Assembly: GCA_022561895.1 (NCBI GenBank)
Contig: JADFQH010000127.1
Location: forward strand, 1-8,253
Reading direction: 5' to 3'
DNA: 8,253 nucleotides
DNA from: Methanobacteriota archaeon
GTDB taxonomy: Archaea > Halobacteriota > Halobacteria > Halobacteriales > Halalkalicoccaceae
Shown here: one piece after another, positions 7,095-8,253 of the stretch
Numbering within the stretch: position 1 is the stretch's first letter
How the letters are laid out: every line of letters starts with the position of its first letter
Made by a program: the position numbers and the translations under genes
Notes under the pieces: generated by a model
The model's input: the letters and a program-made list of their open reading frames with translations, nothing else
Told to the model about the DNA's origin: nothing
Databases searched by the model: none

Positions 7095-7127
7095 GAAGGT
7101 CAGCAACGAAACCATCGGCTGACCTTC
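7095..7127. terminator. perfect 10-bp hairpin, possible bidirectional terminator
   Basis: GAAGGTCAGC (7095-7104) and GCTGACCTTC (7118-7127) pair perfectly around a 13-nt loop. It lies 24 bp beyond the stop of the formaldehyde-dehydrogenase-like gene and ~155 bp beyond the alcohol dehydrogenase stop, between convergent genes, so it could end transcription from both sides. No clear T-run follows on either strand, so it may instead be an mRNA-stabilising stem or part of the repeat element. Confidence 0.45.
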
Positions 7128-7150
7128 AGTGAGTAGGAAATATTCGGATC

Positions 7151-8253
7151 CTAGGGCTTCAACAGCACTTTTGTCACGCCTTCCTCGCGCTGGTCGAAGC
7201 GCTCGTACATCTCCGGTGCGTTGTCGAGCGGTTCGTGGTGCGAGACCATGAACCCCGGATTGGCTTTCCCCTGAACGATGAGATCGCGCAGCCGTCGGTT
7301 GTACCGTTTGACATCGGCCTGGCCGGTGCCCATGGCCCGCGCCATCTCGAAGAAGCTGCCGAAGTTGATGCCGATCCGTCCGGGGTTCTCGACATGTTCG
7401 GGTGCGCCGGGGTCCTCCGAGAAGTAGACCCCGACGACGCCAATTTCGCCTTTCGGTCTGACCGCCTCGATGAGCTGATTGAGCACGATCGCTGGGTTCT
7501 CGCGCGCGGCGTCGTAGGGACCGTCGCCCTCCCGGTCGCTATCGATCGCCTGATAGCCAACGGCGTCAACACCTTTATCCACAGGGCCGCCATGCTGCTC
7601 TTTGATCTGTTCTGCGGGATCGGCCTCCTCGAAGTTGATCGCGGTCGCCCCGCAGTGTTCTTCTGCGAGATCGAGGCGGCTCTCTACCCGATCGACGACG
7701 TAGATCTCCGCAGCGCCCATGATATCGGCACTGTGGGCGGCCATTAGTCCTACCGGGCCTGCCCCGTAGATGGCGACGGATTCGCCGGGCTGGAGATCCG
7801 CGAGTTTACAGCCGTGCCAGCCGGTCGGGAACACGTCCGCGAGCATGATGAAATCGTCTTCGTGTTCGTCTCCCTCGGGGAGCTGTAGTGCGTTGAAATC
7901 CGCCCATGGAACGCGAACCTTCTCGGCTTGACCGCCTTGATACGGTCCCATCATCGCATAGCCGTAGACCCCGCCCGGCGTCTCCGAATCGACGTTCAGA
8001 CAGTAGGCGGTATCGCCGTTCTCACAGTTCCGACAGACTCCACAGGCGATGTTGAAGGGCAAAACGACGCGGTCGCCCTCTTCGAGCGTGTGAACCCCCT
8101 CACCGACCTCCTCGACGATACCCATGATCTCGTGGCCGAAGACGATCCCCGGATCCGCGGGCGTACGTCCCTCGTACATGTGCAGATCGGATCCACAGAT
8201 CGCGGTCGTCGTGATATCGAGAATCGCGTCGTTCGGGTCCTCGATCTCCGGAG
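7151..8253 (-). CDS. glutathione-independent formaldehyde dehydrogenase-like zinc dehydrogenase (5' end outside the window)
   Basis: 366 residues are visible; roughly 20 more are expected at the N terminus beyond the right edge, giving the ~380-400 usual for this family. The frame continues upstream of the ATG at 8179, so that codon is internal: AICGSDLHMYEGR is the catalytic-zinc region. In visible-residue numbering, C19, H40-E41 (FGHEIMG) and D139 in LADVFPTGWHG are the expected active-site residues; a D-FPTG-HG motif in place of Cys is typical of the FdhA/Pseudomonas putida type. Structural zinc is held by C70, C73, C76, C84. GAGPVG (163-168) and D187 (VVDR) mark an NAD-binding Rossmann fold. 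Enzymes of this group oxidise formaldehyde, or dismutate aldehydes, without glutathione. The gene converges on the alcohol dehydrogenase. Other alcohol or aldehyde substrates remain possible. Confidence 0.88.
   Translation of the reverse strand, partial: PEIEDPNDAILDITTTAICGSDLHMYEGRTPADPGIVFGHEIMGIVEEVGEGVHTLEEGDRVVLPFNIACGVCRNCENGDTAYCLNVDSETPGGVYGYAMMGPYQGGQAEKVRVPWADFNALQLPEGDEHEDDFIMLADVFPTGWHGCKLADLQPGESVAIYGAGPVGLMAAHSADIMGAAEIYVVDRVESRLDLAEEHCGATAINFEEADPAEQIKEQHGGPVDKGVDAVGYQAIDSDREGDGPYDAARENPAIVLNQLIEAVRPKGEIGVVGVYFSEDPGAPEHVENPGRIGINFGSFFEMARAMGTGQADVKRYNRRLRDLIVQGKANPGFMVSHHEPLDNAPEMYERFDQREEGVTKVLLKP

Larger units (their letters stand above)
6941..7150. other. gap between convergent genes with repeat copy and hairpin
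   Basis: These 210 bp separate the stop codons of two converging dehydrogenase genes, so no promoter for either is needed here. It contains the third copy of the repeat arm (7001-7069) and the perfect hairpin at 7095-7127, both listed separately. I see no convincing small gene and no long T-run in either direction. Confidence 0.6.

Noticed and set aside
8177..8179. ATG at 8179 as the start of the formaldehyde-dehydrogenase-like gene
   Set aside because: The frame continues upstream with the conserved AICGSDLH catalytic motif, so this methionine is internal.
1..8253. CRISPR arrays, tRNA or rRNA genes
   Set aside because: No regularly spaced short direct repeats and no tRNA- or rRNA-like sequence were seen; the only repeats are the three arms described above.

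Overview
The window looks like haloarchaeal chromosome or megaplasmid. The proteins are very acidic, the codons are GC-rich, the intergenic stretches are AT-richer with archaeal TATA-like boxes, there is little Shine-Dalgarno use, and an ISH8-type IS4-family transposase is present. The genus cannot be fixed from the sequence alone.

Layout. (1) 1-785, minus: 5' part of an IS4-family (ISH8-like) transposase running off the left edge; its IS end probably lies near 840-870. (2) 947-3646, minus: a two-gene lactate-oxidation operon. A short LutC-like LUD protein comes first, followed with zero spacing by a 730-residue fusion of a LutB-like LUD/2x[4Fe-4S] protein and a LutA-like CCG module. (3) 3647-3830: AT-rich divergent promoter region with a near-perfect inverted repeat. 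(4) 3831-5543, plus: a LctP-family L-lactate permease. (5) 5544-5878: a 335-bp intergenic region dominated by a ~147-bp imperfect inverted repeat, 5618-5764. (6) 5879-6940, plus: a zinc-dependent medium-chain alcohol dehydrogenase. (7) 6941-7150: gap between convergent genes, with a third copy of the repeat arm (7001-7069) and a perfect 10-bp-stem hairpin. (8) 7151-8253, minus: a glutathione-independent formaldehyde-dehydrogenase-like zinc dehydrogenase, 5' end outside the window.

How it works together. The permease and the divergent Lut proteins form a coherent lactate uptake and oxidation unit (lactate in, pyruvate out, electrons through Fe-S clusters). The two zinc dehydrogenases handle alcohols or aldehydes and may be functionally linked (for example through lactaldehyde or formaldehyde), but that link is inferred from proximity only.

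The least explained signal is the three-copy repeat family. Two arms form a long inverted repeat upstream of the alcohol dehydrogenase. A third arm lies downstream, so the gene is bracketed by inverted copies whose shared GCGAAATTTAG ends face it. The second oddity is the Lut fusion, whose first CCG domain has lost its signature cysteines while the second keeps them.
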